A stretch of DNA of 64,000 bases, taken from Diabrotica undecimpunctata. Taxonomy: Eukaryota > Arthropoda > Insecta > Coleoptera > Chrysomelidae. Shown here piece by piece: positions 35,395 to 46,834 of this stretch (the first letter of the stretch is position 1; every line of letters starts with the position of its first letter). The stretch spans positions 148,952,429-149,016,428 of the forward strand of contig NC_092806.1 in NCBI RefSeq assembly GCF_040954645.1, read 5' to 3'. The notes beneath the pieces are model-generated. The model made no database searches. It saw only the letters and a list, made by a program, of their open reading frames with translations, and was not told where the DNA came from. The position numbers were made by a program, and so were the translations under genes.

Positions 35395-35912
35395 TTGAAA
35401 GCACTTTACTAAAATATCCAAGGACTTGTTCCTGTCTTCTTTAAATCTAAGATACCACTTCTCCAATTCTCACAATACTTGCATCTGTATCTAAGGTAAA
35501 CTCCCTTTTGGCAGTAAATACCCTAATAGTGGTATTGCTTCTTCAAGGTTTCACAGACAATTTGGCAGTCTCCATCCTAACAGTAAGCTCTTGCTTTTTC
35601 TGTACTTCACGTTAATGTCTTAGTGATGTCTGCAAACTTCTTAATAAACCTCCGATAGTAAATGCACAGCCCAAGAAAACTTTTCACTTGATGTTTGTCA
35701 GTCGGTTCTCTATCCACGGCTGCTTCTTCTTTGCTGAATATATGACCCAGATAATTAACTTTTCCTTGAAATAGCTATTACTTTTTAGATTAACCATCAA
35801 TTGGGCAGCTTTTAAACGTCTGTATCACTTAAGACTTCGATTAAAAACATTTAAATTTTTCAGATGGTCTCTAAAAGTCTTCCCAAGATTATTCTTAACA
35901 TGCCATACACCA
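35395..35912 (-). pseudogene. Ty3/gypsy-type pol fragment
   Basis: Minus-strand translation, in several frames, shows the end of a Ty3/gypsy reverse transcriptase (NNLGKTFRDHLKNLNVF, a thumb-like region). A poorly preserved middle has VFLGCAFTIGGLL, like the usual FLGL-YYR motif. The beginning of RNase H reads FTLDTDASIVRIGEVVS. The fragment ends with GYFSK at 35400. Only about 170 codons survive, with many lesions. No LTR, integrase or envelope sequence adjoins it. The RTE-like LINE 3 abuts its upstream end near 35915. Confidence 0.68.
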
Positions 35913-35926
35913 AAGTGCGTAGGCGA

Positions 35927-37504
35927 CTATCTCATTACTAGAATTCTGTTCTTGGCGGCGTGACACAGCTCGCCTGTATTGTGTATTCCTGTCCATTCTT
36001 TAATATTTCTTAACCAGGATAATTGTTTGCGGCCGGCTCCTCTCCTACCTTCGATCTTCCCTTGTAGGATTAACTGTGGTATTTCATATTTTGCTCCTCT
36101 CAATATGTGCCCAAGGTAACCAATCTTGCGTTTTTTAATTAATTTAAAGAGTTCTCTTTCCACGCCGACTCTCTTAAGGACGTCATCGTTTCGAACTCTA
36201 TCCACCCAAGGCATGCGCATCATTCTTTTTAATGACCACATTTCAAATGCTTCAAGTTTGTTGATAGATGTTTTTTTCAAAGTCCACGTTTCCATGCCAT
36301 AAAGCAGGATGGACCATATGTAGCACTTGACCATTCTGTAGCGTATTTCGAAATGTAGGTTTTGATTGCATAGGAGCGGTCTGAATTTCACAAAAGCTTG
36401 TCTTGCCATTTGTATTCGGGTTTTTATCTCTTGTTGTGGATCCGATTGGTCATTGATTGTGGTGCCAAGGTATTTAAAAGTTTTCACGCGTTTTATGCGA
36501 TCGTCACCTATACATATTATCGGGTTTTCTGGAGGGTTTCTGCTAATAACCATATATTTCGTTTTCAAAATGTTGATTTTGAGGCCATATTTTTTACCTA
36601 TGCTATTCACCCTATCAAGTAATAACTGCTGATCTTCCAATTTATCAGTTATAATCACTGTGTCGTCCGCATAGCGTAGGTTGCTAATTGGTATGCCGTT
36701 CACCTTAATGCCTAATTCCGTGTCTTCTAATGCTTCCGCAAATATATTTTCAACATATAAATTAAAAAGTATCGGAGAGAGTATGCAGCCTTGGCGGACA
36801 CCTTTCCGGATTTCAAATTCATCCGTATATTGGTCTTGATCAATCCTCACCTTTGCCATTTGGTTCCAGTATAGATTCTGAATAATTCTGATCTCCTTCT
36901 GGTGAATGTTGGCCCTATGTAGTAGTTCCATCATGATATCATGTTTAACATTGTCAAATGCCTTCTCGTAGTCGATGAAGGTGAGGTAGACATCTTTTCG
37001 TTGATCTAAACAGTTTTGTATTAAAGTGTTCAAACATAAAATTGCCTCTCTTGTTCCTAGTCCTCCCTTAAAACCGAATTGTGTTGACCCGCTAAGTTCT
37101 TCTAGTATCTTGTACATTCTTGAGTGTAATATCCTAAGGAAGAGTTTCAGCAAGTGACTCATTAAACTGATTAAGCGGTGTTCATTGCATTTTGTGGCAT
37201 TAGCTGTTTTTGGGATCATCACAAAGGATGACTGCAGCCATTCTCGCGGAATGTAACCAGTATCATAAATTGTATTGAACAGCTTAACCAAGATTTCGAT
37301 ATTCTCCTCGCCTAGTAGTTTTATTGCTTCTATATTAATTTCATCTGGACCTGTTGCTTTATGCATCTTTGTGATTCTAACTGCATATTCTATTTCACTT
37401 CGCATTATTGATGGCCCTGATAAGTTTTCGGAAGGAAGTTTGCGCGTTGGTTGTGTTGGTCTTTCGTCATTAAAAAGCCTTTCTGCGTATTCTTTCCACG
37501 CCAT
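35927..37504 (-). pseudogene. RTE-like reverse transcriptase, RT domain intact
   Basis: A 525-codon open frame. Motifs in order: MHKATGPDEINIEAIKLL (about 47-64), PREWLQSSFVMIPKTANATK (86-105), EHRLISLMSHLLKLFLRIL (108-126), TQFGFKGGLGTREAI (141-155), YLTFIDYEKAFDNV (173-186, first catalytic Asp), GVRQGCILSPILFNLY (235-250), LRYADDTVIITD (276-287, catalytic Asp pair), FKYLGTTIND, the thumb, and a C-terminal part with YLGHILRGAKYEIPQLILQG and GRRGAGRKQLSWL. All RT catalytic acids are present. The frame is separated from the linker frame (37602-37985) by one frameshift near 37600, so the whole protein cannot be made. EHRLIS replaces the usual DYRxIS. Confidence 0.87.
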
Positions 37505-37601
37505 TGCTATCTCCTCTTCTGACTCTATGTATTCGTTTCTGTCGTTGCGTATTCTTGTTCTGTGGTGGCTTTTGTGTATATTCGATATTTCTTTGATCTT
37601 C

Positions 37602-37985
37602 TTATGTACCTAGTCCAAAACTATCTTCTTTTTCCTGCAATTGTTCTATTTCGTTGCACCTTTCCACCATCCAACGTTCTTTTGCTTTCTTAATTTTCTG
37701 GCGAATTTCTTTGTGTATCTGTTTGTATTTGTCTTGATTACGTTGTTGTTTATGTTGCCTTCGCTTTTCCATTAGATCCATAATTTCGTCCGTCATCCAT
37801 TCGTTATGCTTTCTGTTCCTGATCTGTGTTTTAACTTCCCTGTTTACTGCCAGAATCGTTCCTTTAATATCATTAACTATCTCTTCGATATCATCATTTT
37901 GTTCTATTATTCGCATTCTTTCATTAATTTGATTTGCATAACTCTTCTTCAGATTTTCGTCTCTCATCAGTTCTCTTGTATTTAT
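37602..37985 (-). pseudogene. RTE-like LINE 3 linker region
   Basis: Upstream of the frameshift the frame reads INTRELMRDENLKKSYANQI, then RKHNEWMTDEIMDLMEKRRQ and KIKKAKERWMVERCNEIEQL. This basic helical linker sits between endonuclease and RT in RTE-like LINEs. The open frame continues to 38063, but the residues before INTREL come from non-LINE sequence beyond the 5' truncation point. Confidence 0.75.
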
Positions 37986-37993
37986 AGGCGTGC

Positions 37994-38022
37994 TGGTGTT
38001 TGTATTACAAATACAAACACCA
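37994..38022. repeat. Perfect 13-bp hairpin at LINE 5' junction
   Basis: TGGTGTTTGTATT (37994-38006), ACA loop, then AATACAAACACCA (38010-38022). The hairpin lies exactly where LINE 3 sequence ends, which suggests a fold-back event at the 5' junction during integration. Confidence 0.85.
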
Positions 38023-38063
38023 AGATTATTACGTTGTCTAAATACACCTGGCACGTTTTCCAA

Positions 38064-38959
38064 GATATTCCTCTTAACATAGTTATCATAAGCTTCTTTT
38101 CTGTCGCAGGAGCATTACGTAACGTAGCAATATATAGGGTGCTGTATTTGAAATAAGAAAGTTGGTATTGACTACTCTTAGATGACACCCCGTATAAATT
38201 TTTTTTGCAAAAAATGCGCAAATAAAAATACTAATCGATATGTCTGGGCGTTTTTATGTGTTTTATGTGTTTATTCTATTTGGCTGTTCCACTGTGTAGA
38301 ATGAAGTAAGAAGCGAAAATTAATACGTATTATTAAAATATTTTACTTTTCTTAAATTTCTACCCTGATTTTTTAAAACCTCTTGAGGTTTACCTAAATT
38401 GACGGGGGCTTCGTAATGCTCTATAATTCGATCACCAAGGAGTTAACTCCACCGAAACGCCGCAATGAAAATTAAGGATGTCTTCTTCCCTCGGGCCATC
38501 GAAAATCAATCAAATTTTGTTATGTTGACGTCCTAAGAAGCCAACGATCTTGACCTTTTTTTATTTTAGGGCTACGTTGCGTTTAGACGGTAAATACGAT
38601 ATGACAGCACGTAAAGGATAACAAGAGAATTTCTCTCTTCTATATTGCCTGATAGCTTTTTTAAGGCGTATTCCGTGTTTTTCCATGATATACTTAAATA
38701 TCTACTTGAGTAAAAACTGGTGTAACATTTTTATGTGCGTTGTTAAGTTCATAAAAGCAGCTGTGAACGTAAATAACAGTAAATTTACCATTAAATTGTT
38801 ATAGGGTGTGCCATGCTAAACCACGTCAAGTTCAGTGAGACTACAAAAATATTCTGAGGACTTTTACTATACAGGGAGAAACTTTAAGAACTTCTTACCC
38901 ATTGACATTGTAACGAGAATTACACTAAAAATTCATTTACAATACATTTATTTTATTTA
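38064..38959. other. No recognisable gene
   Basis: No coding motif. AGGGTGCTGTATTTG (38147) and ACACCCCGTATA (38188) look like ends of small mariner-type elements. A GC-richer part is near 38400-38560. Confidence 0.5.
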
Positions 38960-39233
38960 TCTAATAATGACCTATCGTCAGATCATTCACTAATCATTGC
39001 AGCAATAATGACAAATTCATCGAAAAAATGTTCACCTCAAGACTAACGAATAAAACAACAGCCGGCAATATTTTCAAAGGTATCCTACTATAATAAATTT
39101 CACTAAAACAACAACATGAAATAGAAATAGCCATAACAACATTAACAAAACAAATACACGAAGCTGCATGGAAATATACAAAACATTATATCAACAAGCT
39201 CAGAGCTTCTGCATTAGTCGCTCTAGAAACCTA
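38960..39233 (+). pseudogene. Jockey-type LINE endonuclease end
   Basis: Plus-strand translation gives DLSSDHSLIIAAIMT, the SSDH motif at the end of APE-type LINE endonucleases (His and Asp catalytic). After frame breaks it continues EIEIAITTLTKQIHEAAWKY, a motif of the region following the endonuclease in Jockey-type elements. There are multiple stops. The fragment ends before any RT motif. Confidence 0.55.
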
Positions 39234-39804
39234 ATAACCAACCTAACCTAACCTTTTTTTTTGCTTGCTCAAGGTGGTGGAAAGACTTTATGTCCGAACT
39301 GCAGAGCTGAAGGCTCCACAGAACAGTGCGGGACTCAAGCCATAAGGTCAAATGCCAGGCTCGTTACCAGCTAAAACCACCACCGCCATATTCTCCAGAG
39401 AACGCCAAATGGGACCATCCTGTTGGGACTTTTCTCTCTTTGGCGCCTCCCAGACTTATGCAGTCACCTCTATGCAGGTGTCTGCATAAACTTAATTTCT
39501 AAATTTCTCGCTCTAACACACAGTCTGCAAGGTATCGATAAGGTGTACCCCTGACGAGTACATGCCACATCTCTCTACTATTGAAGGAAAAAACCACGCA
39601 CGCTCGAAGTAATTCCTCTCTACAAACAGTCTGGGTATATGCCCAGATTTAACTGGGCAATGCCCCTCTCAGGTTACATACACACATATACAACACACAT
39701 ACACACCTGGACAGCACAACATATATTTGCAAATGTAAATAAAAAAACGCTGGAAAAAAATTTATATATATAAAAAAGCGCGCGTATAGAAGTATAACTT
39801 CAAA
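39234..39804. other. GC-richer unidentified repeat-like sequence
   Basis: It has a different composition from its surroundings (many CC/GG words) and no coding frame. It ends with CACATA-type simple repeats at 39670-39710. It resembles retroelement untranslated sequence, but I cannot name the family. Confidence 0.4.
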
Positions 39805-40672
39805 AATAGTAGTCAAATAGAACATCCTCATGATTGGGCTCAACTAATTCGGCAAGTTGGGAGAATACAGCAATTTCAAGTTACAGAAATGCAGCGCTCT
39901 GCGTTTCTTAATTTTGGTAACTTATTTAATTCCATACTAGTTAACCGCAAAATTGATACTCTGAATAACAAGATAAATTGGAGACAGTTCCGTTGGTTGC
40001 GGTATGAAAAATCCAAACAGTTTCAATACAAGTTGTCCTTTGAAAAAGAAGAATCTTTCAATACCGCAGATTTAGGAAATAGGGGAAAAGCGGCTACAAA
40101 TTGATTACCCCAGGAGGCATATATCAAGCTTGTGTATATAACGATAGAAAAGAAAAAGACGAACTTACTGCCGTACATATCAGAATCACTGTGAAACTTT
40201 TACAAAAATCTACCCACAGATAAAGACTTGGCTGATGTGCTCCCGGATTTAACAACTTCTGACGACGATTAAAAGTTGAAGTAGCTTTAGCTCTACTACT
40301 TTTGTATGCATAGGTATTAAATGTTTAATGTTTTTAGAAATTACGTTTCACTTAAGTAAGCTTGTACTAACGTAAAAAAATTTTATATTGCCCTCTGTGT
40401 TACCATTATTATCTTCAATTACAAAGGGGTAAGTCATATGCTTATTTGTGAAAAAAAAAGATAAGTCAAACAAATATGGCTTTAAACATATTTTTTTCCC
40501 AAATACTTAGCAAAAATATGTTCATCCATTTAGGAAAAGTACATGTAAAAAAATTTCAAGTAGATTATCATTCTAAACAACTTAGTAAAAAATTATTTTT
40601 TTTTTATAAAATTTTAAATAGTGTTTTCAAGTTTTATGACTTGTCCTCTTTTTCATGCGCAAAAGCAAAATT
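39805..40672 (+). pseudogene. DUF7869-like mobile protein, copy A (3' part)
   Basis: The sequence reads SSQIEHPHDWAQLIRQVGRI, then VTEMQRSAFLNFGNLFNSIL, WRQFRWLRYEKSKQFQYKLS and LLPYISES...DVLPDLTTSDDD as the C-terminus (stop near 40272). This matches, from memory, the end of a protein family repeated across insect and cnidarian genomes, with a YSDxCxGQN motif and annotated as DUF7869. The family's biochemical role is not established; its repetitive nature suggests a mobile element. The 3' untranslated part to 40672 is shared with copy B. The 5' part of the ORF is missing in this copy. Confidence 0.5.
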
Positions 40673-41048
40673 TCTATTTTTATTTTAGAAAAAGTCGGTT
40701 TGTTTGACCGACGTTATCAAAAATTTTAAATTTTTTCACGTTATCTGCGGAAAGTTATTTTAAACTAAGATAAATAAATAGTTTAAAAATATTAAGCATG
40801 GTCATCTCACCTAGTATGGCCATCTATCCCGGACTGACCCCAATGGCAAATCCATATCTACGTTGTATGTCTATGTTTCCCGAATAATATATTCGGGAAT
40901 ATTATATTCGGGAATATTTCTTTCTTTATATTGCATGTATCAGAGTTTATCATCTTATGTCGCTATTTCTTAGTATATAGATCTTTAATATAATGTTTCT
41001 TTACTCTTCTTCAACCTCCTTTTTAATGTTTCTTAATTTTATGGATAT
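40673..41048. other. No recognisable gene
   Basis: AT-rich spacer with a small duplicated TATATTCGGGAATAT palindrome near 40888-40915. Confidence 0.5.
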
Positions 41049-41234
41049 TTACATGATTCTCACGTTCCATGTCGCAATTTTGAGGTTTTCATGTATATTT
41101 AATAGGCACAGATTTTGCTGATTTACGACCTGGGAAGCCCTACTCTCCGTGTCCTCTGTTCCCTTGCCGAAGATTGGTTTCCGAGGACCATAATTAGTAA
41201 CTTGTTGTTTGTTATTCATCGCCATAATAGCCAT
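41049..41234 (-). pseudogene. LINE endonuclease N-terminus fragment
   Basis: The open frame ends with NIHENLKIATWNVRIM. IATWNVRxM is the start of the APE-type endonuclease of RTE-like LINEs, where the Asn is a catalytic residue. The preceding residues (PIFGKGTEDTESRASQVVNQ) have the style of the short N-terminal extension of these elements. The rest of the LINE is absent. Confidence 0.6.
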
Positions 41235-41714
41235 AATGATATATAACTGGGGATAATTAATTGGGGTGGTTTCTCCTTGCCTTTCCCAATATCGGAGTAT
41301 TTTGCGGATACAATAAGAGCTATTTACTAAGTATTTAAAATAAAATACTTCATTCTTACTAGGCTAAATATATGAACGATAAAAATATCTCAACAGTCTA
41401 TAAAAATAGTTTGGTAGCCATTTGCTTTTTACCAATTCATATACAGTGAGGTCCTAAAGTTACGGATAAATTTATTTTTTACAATATTATGAATACAAAT
41501 AGAAAATCCTGAAGGAGGTCAATTTTTATATATGCAAATACAATTTCCCTATCACATTATTCAAATATATCTTAAACTCCCTAGGGGTATGAGTTACACC
41601 TGAAAAAATTTTAAACAAAAAGAAGTAGCGTGTGATACAGCCTTTAGAAGGGTTTTCAATGCTCTATTCACCAATGTAAATTGTACAATAGACACAGGAC
41701 AAAATTAATCCATA
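41235..41714. other. No recognisable gene
   Basis: AT-rich sequence. ACAGTGAGGTCCTAAAGTTACGG near 41442 resembles a mariner-type element end, but no partner is evident. Confidence 0.4.
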
Positions 41715-42600
41715 TATTTTTTAGATTTAAAAATTATCAGACTTAAAGACAAACATTACTTCTCCATATTTCATAAACCTACCCATACTGACACTACTAT
41801 TCACAATGCATCATCCCATCCCACACAACATAGACTGGCAGCGTATTATAGTATGTTACATAGATTAACAGAAATTCCAATGTCAAAATACAATTTTGAG
41901 ACAGAATTAAATATCATTAAGCAAATAGCAGTAAACAATGGATACAACGAACAAACAATTAATAAAATGTTAAATCAAAAACTACACAAGAAAGCCCTGA
42001 AATTAGTATTTCCACCACCAGAGAAAAAACCCAGACCTTCTGCTCGATTACAATACAGGCAAAATATCAACAAAAATAGCCAAACACATAAAAAAAAGGA
42101 ATAACACCAGCTTTCAGAAGAAATAACAACATAGGCAAATATATTAAAAACAACAAGAGCCAAAATAAAAAACACTTACACAGTGGTGTGTACAAACTTA
42201 AATGTGGCGACTGCCCAAAAACTTACATCGGTCAAACTGGTAGAAATTTTAATAAACGAATAGCAGAACATAAAATGGCAATAGAAAAACAGATTCTACA
42301 TACGCACTTCACCTTCTAGATCATAATCATTCTTTTATTGACAAATTTAAAATTCTTCACATTCAAAATAAAGACCTTAAACTATCTTTGTTAGAATCTA
42401 TGGAAATCAACAAATTAAAAAACACAGATATAATTCTAAATGACCAACTTGAGACAAACAGTTCTCCCCTCCTCAACCTATTTCATTAGAGACTATAAAG
42501 TGTAAACGCATGCCAAAAATAGATCACTTGAGAAAGGCAATCTGACGAAACAGCTGTAGTGATAAGAGTTTAAAATAAATTTTGTGGAAGTTTTGAGTGT
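41715..42600 (+). pseudogene. Penelope-like element, RT end and GIY-YIG
   Basis: RT tail: FHKPTHTDTTIHNASSHPTQ then HRLAAYYSMLHRLTEIPMS. Linker: NNGYNEQTINKMLNQKLHKK. GIY-YIG endonuclease after a frameshift: GVYKLKCGDCPKTYIGQTGR then NFNKRIAEHK, and a C-terminal part with LLDHNHSFIDKFKILHIQN and LLESMEINKLK. The GVY...YIG pair, the Arg of GQTGRNF..R and the Glu of LESMEI are all present. At least three frame changes inactivate it. The 3' part (42520-42600) has a CTTGAGAAAGGCAATCTGAC word followed by GAAACAGCTG, typical of PLE ends, then AT-rich sequence. Confidence 0.8.
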
Positions 42601-42904
42601 TTTATTGTTACATAAAATAAATTTCCATCAAGTAACGGTCGAATCCATCAATTATTCTTATGGAAATGCTCAACAACTCTACAGAGATCACAAGAACTAT
42701 ACAGTTTTTAAAAACCGCTCAACTCTACCACAATATTTAACCTAATAGACATTAGATAAAATGATACAATTACTATTGATTTCCTGAATATTTATACATT
42801 GTTTTTGCAATCGCCTCATTTGCGAAGAGCTATAGTTTGTGATTACGACTTTGGAAAATATTACTTTTCTCTGAATTCTTAAAAACAATTTCCAAAATAT
42901 TTCT
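42601..42904. other. No recognisable gene
   Basis: AT-rich spacer between PLE and LINE fragments. Confidence 0.5.
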
Positions 42905-43530
42905 ATATAATCTTCTTTAGGTGTCGTCTCTAATAGAGGCTTGCGATGACTTCTGCAAATTTATCTCTATTCTGTGCTTTTCTTATTAGGGTTTGGAGAT
43001 AAGTTCTGTCTAATACTTGATGTTAGCAGTTAGGTTATTTGTCTGCCAATAATAAGCTTTCCTTCTATTTTTGCTGTTAATATTAGTTAAAGGAAGTTGA
43101 TATCTTTCTTGTCTAAGTATTTGTCAAAGATAAGACGCTTTCCGTTTTTAAGCTTCCTATTCGTACGTCTAAAAAGTCTTAATTTATTAACATGGTTAGT
43201 CAATGAAATGTTTAGAATGCGGCGGAATAATCACATCTTAAAGTTTCCCAGGCGCCTTAACGAGCATAACCATTTCAACTCAAGAGCAAATCGATCACTA
43301 TATTCCAAAAGAAGGGCCTAGTTCCTTTTCCAATGGGGCCTAGTATGTGTAGCCCTTGCACACTTCACGGTAACTCGTCTATGCCACATCATAAACCGGA
43401 ACCACCGAGTGACTCGCTCAGGGACACAGCAGCACCATTCAGCGCTTCAGCAATTTGAAGTCTACATTGTCAAAAGCCCGCTCTGTGTCCAATAAGTTAA
43501 ATTCTTCGTCAAATTTCGCTTTATAAACTA
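42905..43530 (-). pseudogene. LINE fragment (RT palm piece and C-terminus)
   Basis: At 43520-43455 the minus strand reads LLDTERAFDNVDF, the first catalytic-Asp motif of an RT. Near 42990-42920 it reads RKAQNRDKFAEVIASLY followed by a stop, a typical C-terminus of RTE-like LINEs, and then AAGAAGATTATATAG. The 600 bp between is too short and too broken to hold the rest of the RT, so the copy is internally deleted. Confidence 0.5.
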
Positions 43531-44094
43531 TTGTTTTCATATCTTATTCGTACAATGCTTTTGTGTTGTTATAGCAACTTAAAATTTCTATATTATTAGA
43601 AACTATCAGGTTGATCGGTTATACTAAAAATTAATTTATTTAATTTCATATTTGCCTCCGCAAAAATAGTAATGTTTATTTTATTTTTATTGCAATTTGA
43701 TATCAAATGTTTAAGTGTGCCATATTTGATATCACAATCATTTTGATATTGATTTAAATTACTATTCCCTGTATAGTAAAAAGTGTCTGATCATTATTTC
43801 AACATTTTAAATTATTGCTGCGTTTATATCATGCAATTATTTATAGTTTTTGGTACAATGCTTTTTGAATTTAAATTAATTTATTGCCCTAATTGAAACC
43901 TATGGTTTCATTAATTTATACGTATCTAATTGCTTTTATGTATGGGAAATTTATTATACAATATACAGCGTACTCAATAAGTAAATGTGTTAATGTGTAT
44001 TTCCTTATATTAAAATCATGAATGTGTTGCTTGTGTGAGTCCATTTCAAAAGGTGAAAGAAATAATAAGTTAGACTTACTCACAATCAATTTAA
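43531..44094. other. No recognisable gene
   Basis: AT-rich sequence with no motif. GATATCA words recur at 43700-43755. Confidence 0.5.
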
Positions 44095-44160
44095 TTTAAC
44101 TAATCGGACGACCGGTTTCGCTTTCTATAATATGCAAAGCATCATCAGGTCACGATACAA
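44095..44160 (-). repeat. PLE-type terminal motif with hammerhead-like core
   Basis: Minus strand: CTGATGA, one T, GCTTT...AAAGC (5-bp stem) and GAAACCGGTCGTCCG, in which CGG/CCG can pair. It resembles a hammerhead core, but with an extra base after CTGATGA and with no complementary stem I. CGAAACCGGTCG-type words are common in repeated terminal regions of insect retroelements. It is probably a relic. Confidence 0.35.
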
Positions 44161-46834
44161 AGTTAAAATGCTGAAAACAATAATCCCATATTAGGGTGTT
44201 GTCTAATAAAGATAAAAAACATAGGTAGGTGATATAAATTATATAAATTACAGTAATTATGCCAATATTACATGTCTGTGGTTTTATAAATGAATAAAAA
44301 TAATAATAATAAAATGTTAATAATAAAATGTTTAAGCAGACAAGGTAAGACCCACAAATTGGTAACATCGTCTATTAAACTGTAATGAATCAATAAATAA
44401 ATAAACAACTAAATAAACATTACTTACATGCCGGTACTCTATTAATTGATGGTTGAAAGAACATGGTTCAAACTATCTTGGATTGTTGATTGGAGAATTC
44501 AGGTTAACTATTGTAATTGTTTAACGGTAAACTGGGAAGTTCTTGAGGAGACAGATTTTATCCAATGAAGTAGAGATAGGTGGAATGTATTGTTTGTTTT
44601 ATGAAAGTAATGTTCTATACCATTAATTTCTTTAAAGTTATTTAAGTTTATTCTAGAGATATATTTATGAAATGTGTGTTATTTATTGAGATTTTATGTT
44701 TTGTTCTGGAAGGTGACAGTTGTAAGACAATGAATAGGAATGGATGTACAGATTGTGTGGGTGTGCAATTGTATAATCATGTAGTTATCAAAATTTCTTT
44801 GATAAAGTTGTTGAAATATCTGGCAAATTACTGCAAAGTCCAGAGATTTTTATGTTAAAATTAAATTAAGACACTTTTACACACACAGAAACACACAGAA
44901 AACACTTTAAAAAACGGGGGACGAAACAAACATTTAATTTAAAATAAAAGGAGAGGATTTCAAAAGGACTACATTTCTTACTAGGAGACAATGAGTTTTT
45001 TATGTGCTGTATATCAGAATTTTAGAGGTAAACTTGACAAATGTAGGTTAAAGTGTGACAGTTCTTCTTCTATTTTAAATGCTGTAAGTTAAGTTATCCA
45101 GTTTATGAAGCAAGCTGATATTAATAAAAATCTAAAATTTTTTAATTTTAGATATCAAAGTTATTTGATGTGTTAATATTGGCATACTTTAACAAACTTT
45201 AAAAAATTGATTTCAATGTAACAATATAAATAATTGTAATACTTATTCTATGATAACTAACTCAGCTTAGTCAAAGTTACAGAACAAACTTAAGTGATTA
45301 TTTGTTAATTAAATTAAATTAAAATATGTACATTTGTATTGAAAATGTATAATGTATAACTAAATTACAAACTTTCTTTGAAAATAATTGTTGGTGTGAT
45401 TCATCTGTCATGGTGTGTATAAGTATTTTTAAATATTTATTCCAATTCTGATATGTTAATATGGAAATGAAATAATAAGCTAATAAACCATTGTTGATAA
45501 AATTATTGATAAATTAAAGAAAATTAAAGAAATTGACTGAAATTAAGTATTCAAAGGTTAGTTGGTAATTTTAATATCTGACAGTTGGGACCGGAAATTG
45601 GTTATACCGACAGGTAAAAGGTTCTCTATTTAAACCGGTGTAAAGTAAAATTATTCTTATTTCAATTTTCCAATACCATGAAGAGGTATCATCACACCGA
45701 CACGAACATTGGTGAGTTTGTACAATAATTTCTGTGACACTTTAACAATTTTAAATTTAAAACAGTTTATAGTTAAAATATAATATTTCTATTAGAAAAT
45801 GTAGATTTGCTAATTATTAGGATTAACAAAATTCTATTTAATTAATACTGCCAGTCTGAACGACTTTACCATGTTGTGTTGGGAACAATCAAACCACGTG
45901 TTAATTTGAAATTAAATATTTTGTAAAATGAGTGTATGTCGCAACTGGATGGGGTGTAATAATAATTTTGGGTTAAATAAGTTGAGGTACCATACCAGTT
46001 CAATACTGATGTTTTATATAGTTTTAGGAAAATGTAGTTTAAAGTAATATGTAAATGAATCCAGTGAACAAAAAACTTAATCAATGGGGACCGTATTTTA
46101 AACTTTATGTAGAAATTCAAATAATCCGAGGAGTATATCAAATGTATTTGAATGTATATGGGATACTGGAATAAAAAGTTTGACCATGATGTTGAAGCTA
46201 ATTCCAGAAAATGTGCATGAAGACAATGGATACTGTATGGAAAACCTCATATTGATTACCCAATATCTTCTTTTGTATGCCGAGATATTTACAATCACTA
46301 TTAATATAAAATTCAATAATTTATTTACCGTTGCATTAGTTTGCACAAACATAAACCGTATAAAAGGCTAATAGTACATTAACATTGGTAGATAAAAAAT
46401 CATTCAAAAGTCCAACCCAAAACCTACCACCAATAATGTTCAAATTTGTGCAGTGAATGGCTAAATTATGGAATATTATCATTATTTCGAGAACCGTCGA
46501 GTTTTGAGGGAAATTCCGAAACAGGTCGATTTTTGTTATAAATACCCTTCTTATAACGTACATGGAGTAGGAATGCCGTCACCAGTGTGGGTGTAGTGAC
46601 ATAGCCGTTAATTTTTTTAAATAGAAATTGGTATAATGCGACACCTCATTTGAAGGAGAATTTAATTCTCTACATTCTTACATTTTTAACTAAAATATAT
46701 TTTTTAGGGGACAAAAACAATTTTTTTTTTATTTAAATTCAACTAAATTACAACTAATGATTTAATTCATAATGTGTTTTAAAGTAACCAAATTATGCAT
46801 AACAATTATTTTAAATTAAATGTTCGAAATGCCA
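44161..46834. other. No recognisable gene over 2.6 kb
   Basis: AT-rich sequence with several 60-90 codon frames on both strands. None carries a recognisable motif; overlapping frames on opposite strands at 46098-46371 point to chance. Near 46630 the word GGTATAATGCGACACCTCAT resembles ends of Tc1-type elements. This is the longest stretch for which I can say nothing firm. Confidence 0.45.

Larger units (their letters stand above)
35920..37992 (-). mobile_element. RTE-like LINE 3, truncated at both ends
   Basis: A minus-strand LINE with linker (37985-37602), full RT (37504-35927) and C-terminal region. The endonuclease is missing; the 5' junction coincides with a perfect hairpin at 37994-38022. 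The 3' end stops abruptly after KNRILVMR against the gypsy fragment, without the trinucleotide tail seen on related copies. It is among the best-preserved coding sequences in the window. Confidence 0.8.

Noticed and set aside
36366..38156. Plus-strand frames of 74-116 codons
   Set aside because: Antisense shadows of the LINE 3 coding frames.
39237..39256. CCTAACCTAACC reads like insect telomere repeat
   Set aside because: Only two to three units, in the middle of LINE debris. Too short to call an interstitial telomere.
42515..42570. CTGACGAAAC near the PLE 3' end as a third hammerhead
   Set aside because: ATCACT/AGTGAT could form an outer stem, but CTGACGA runs directly into AAC without stem II, so the core cannot form as read.
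43097..43321. 74-codon plus-strand ORF
   Set aside because: It lies antisense to LINE debris (42905-43530); a shadow frame.
44150..46371. Several 60-90 codon frames on both strands
   Set aside because: They overlap on opposite strands, are of AT-rich composition (Ile, Phe, Asn, Tyr, Lys) and lack motifs. Chance frames.
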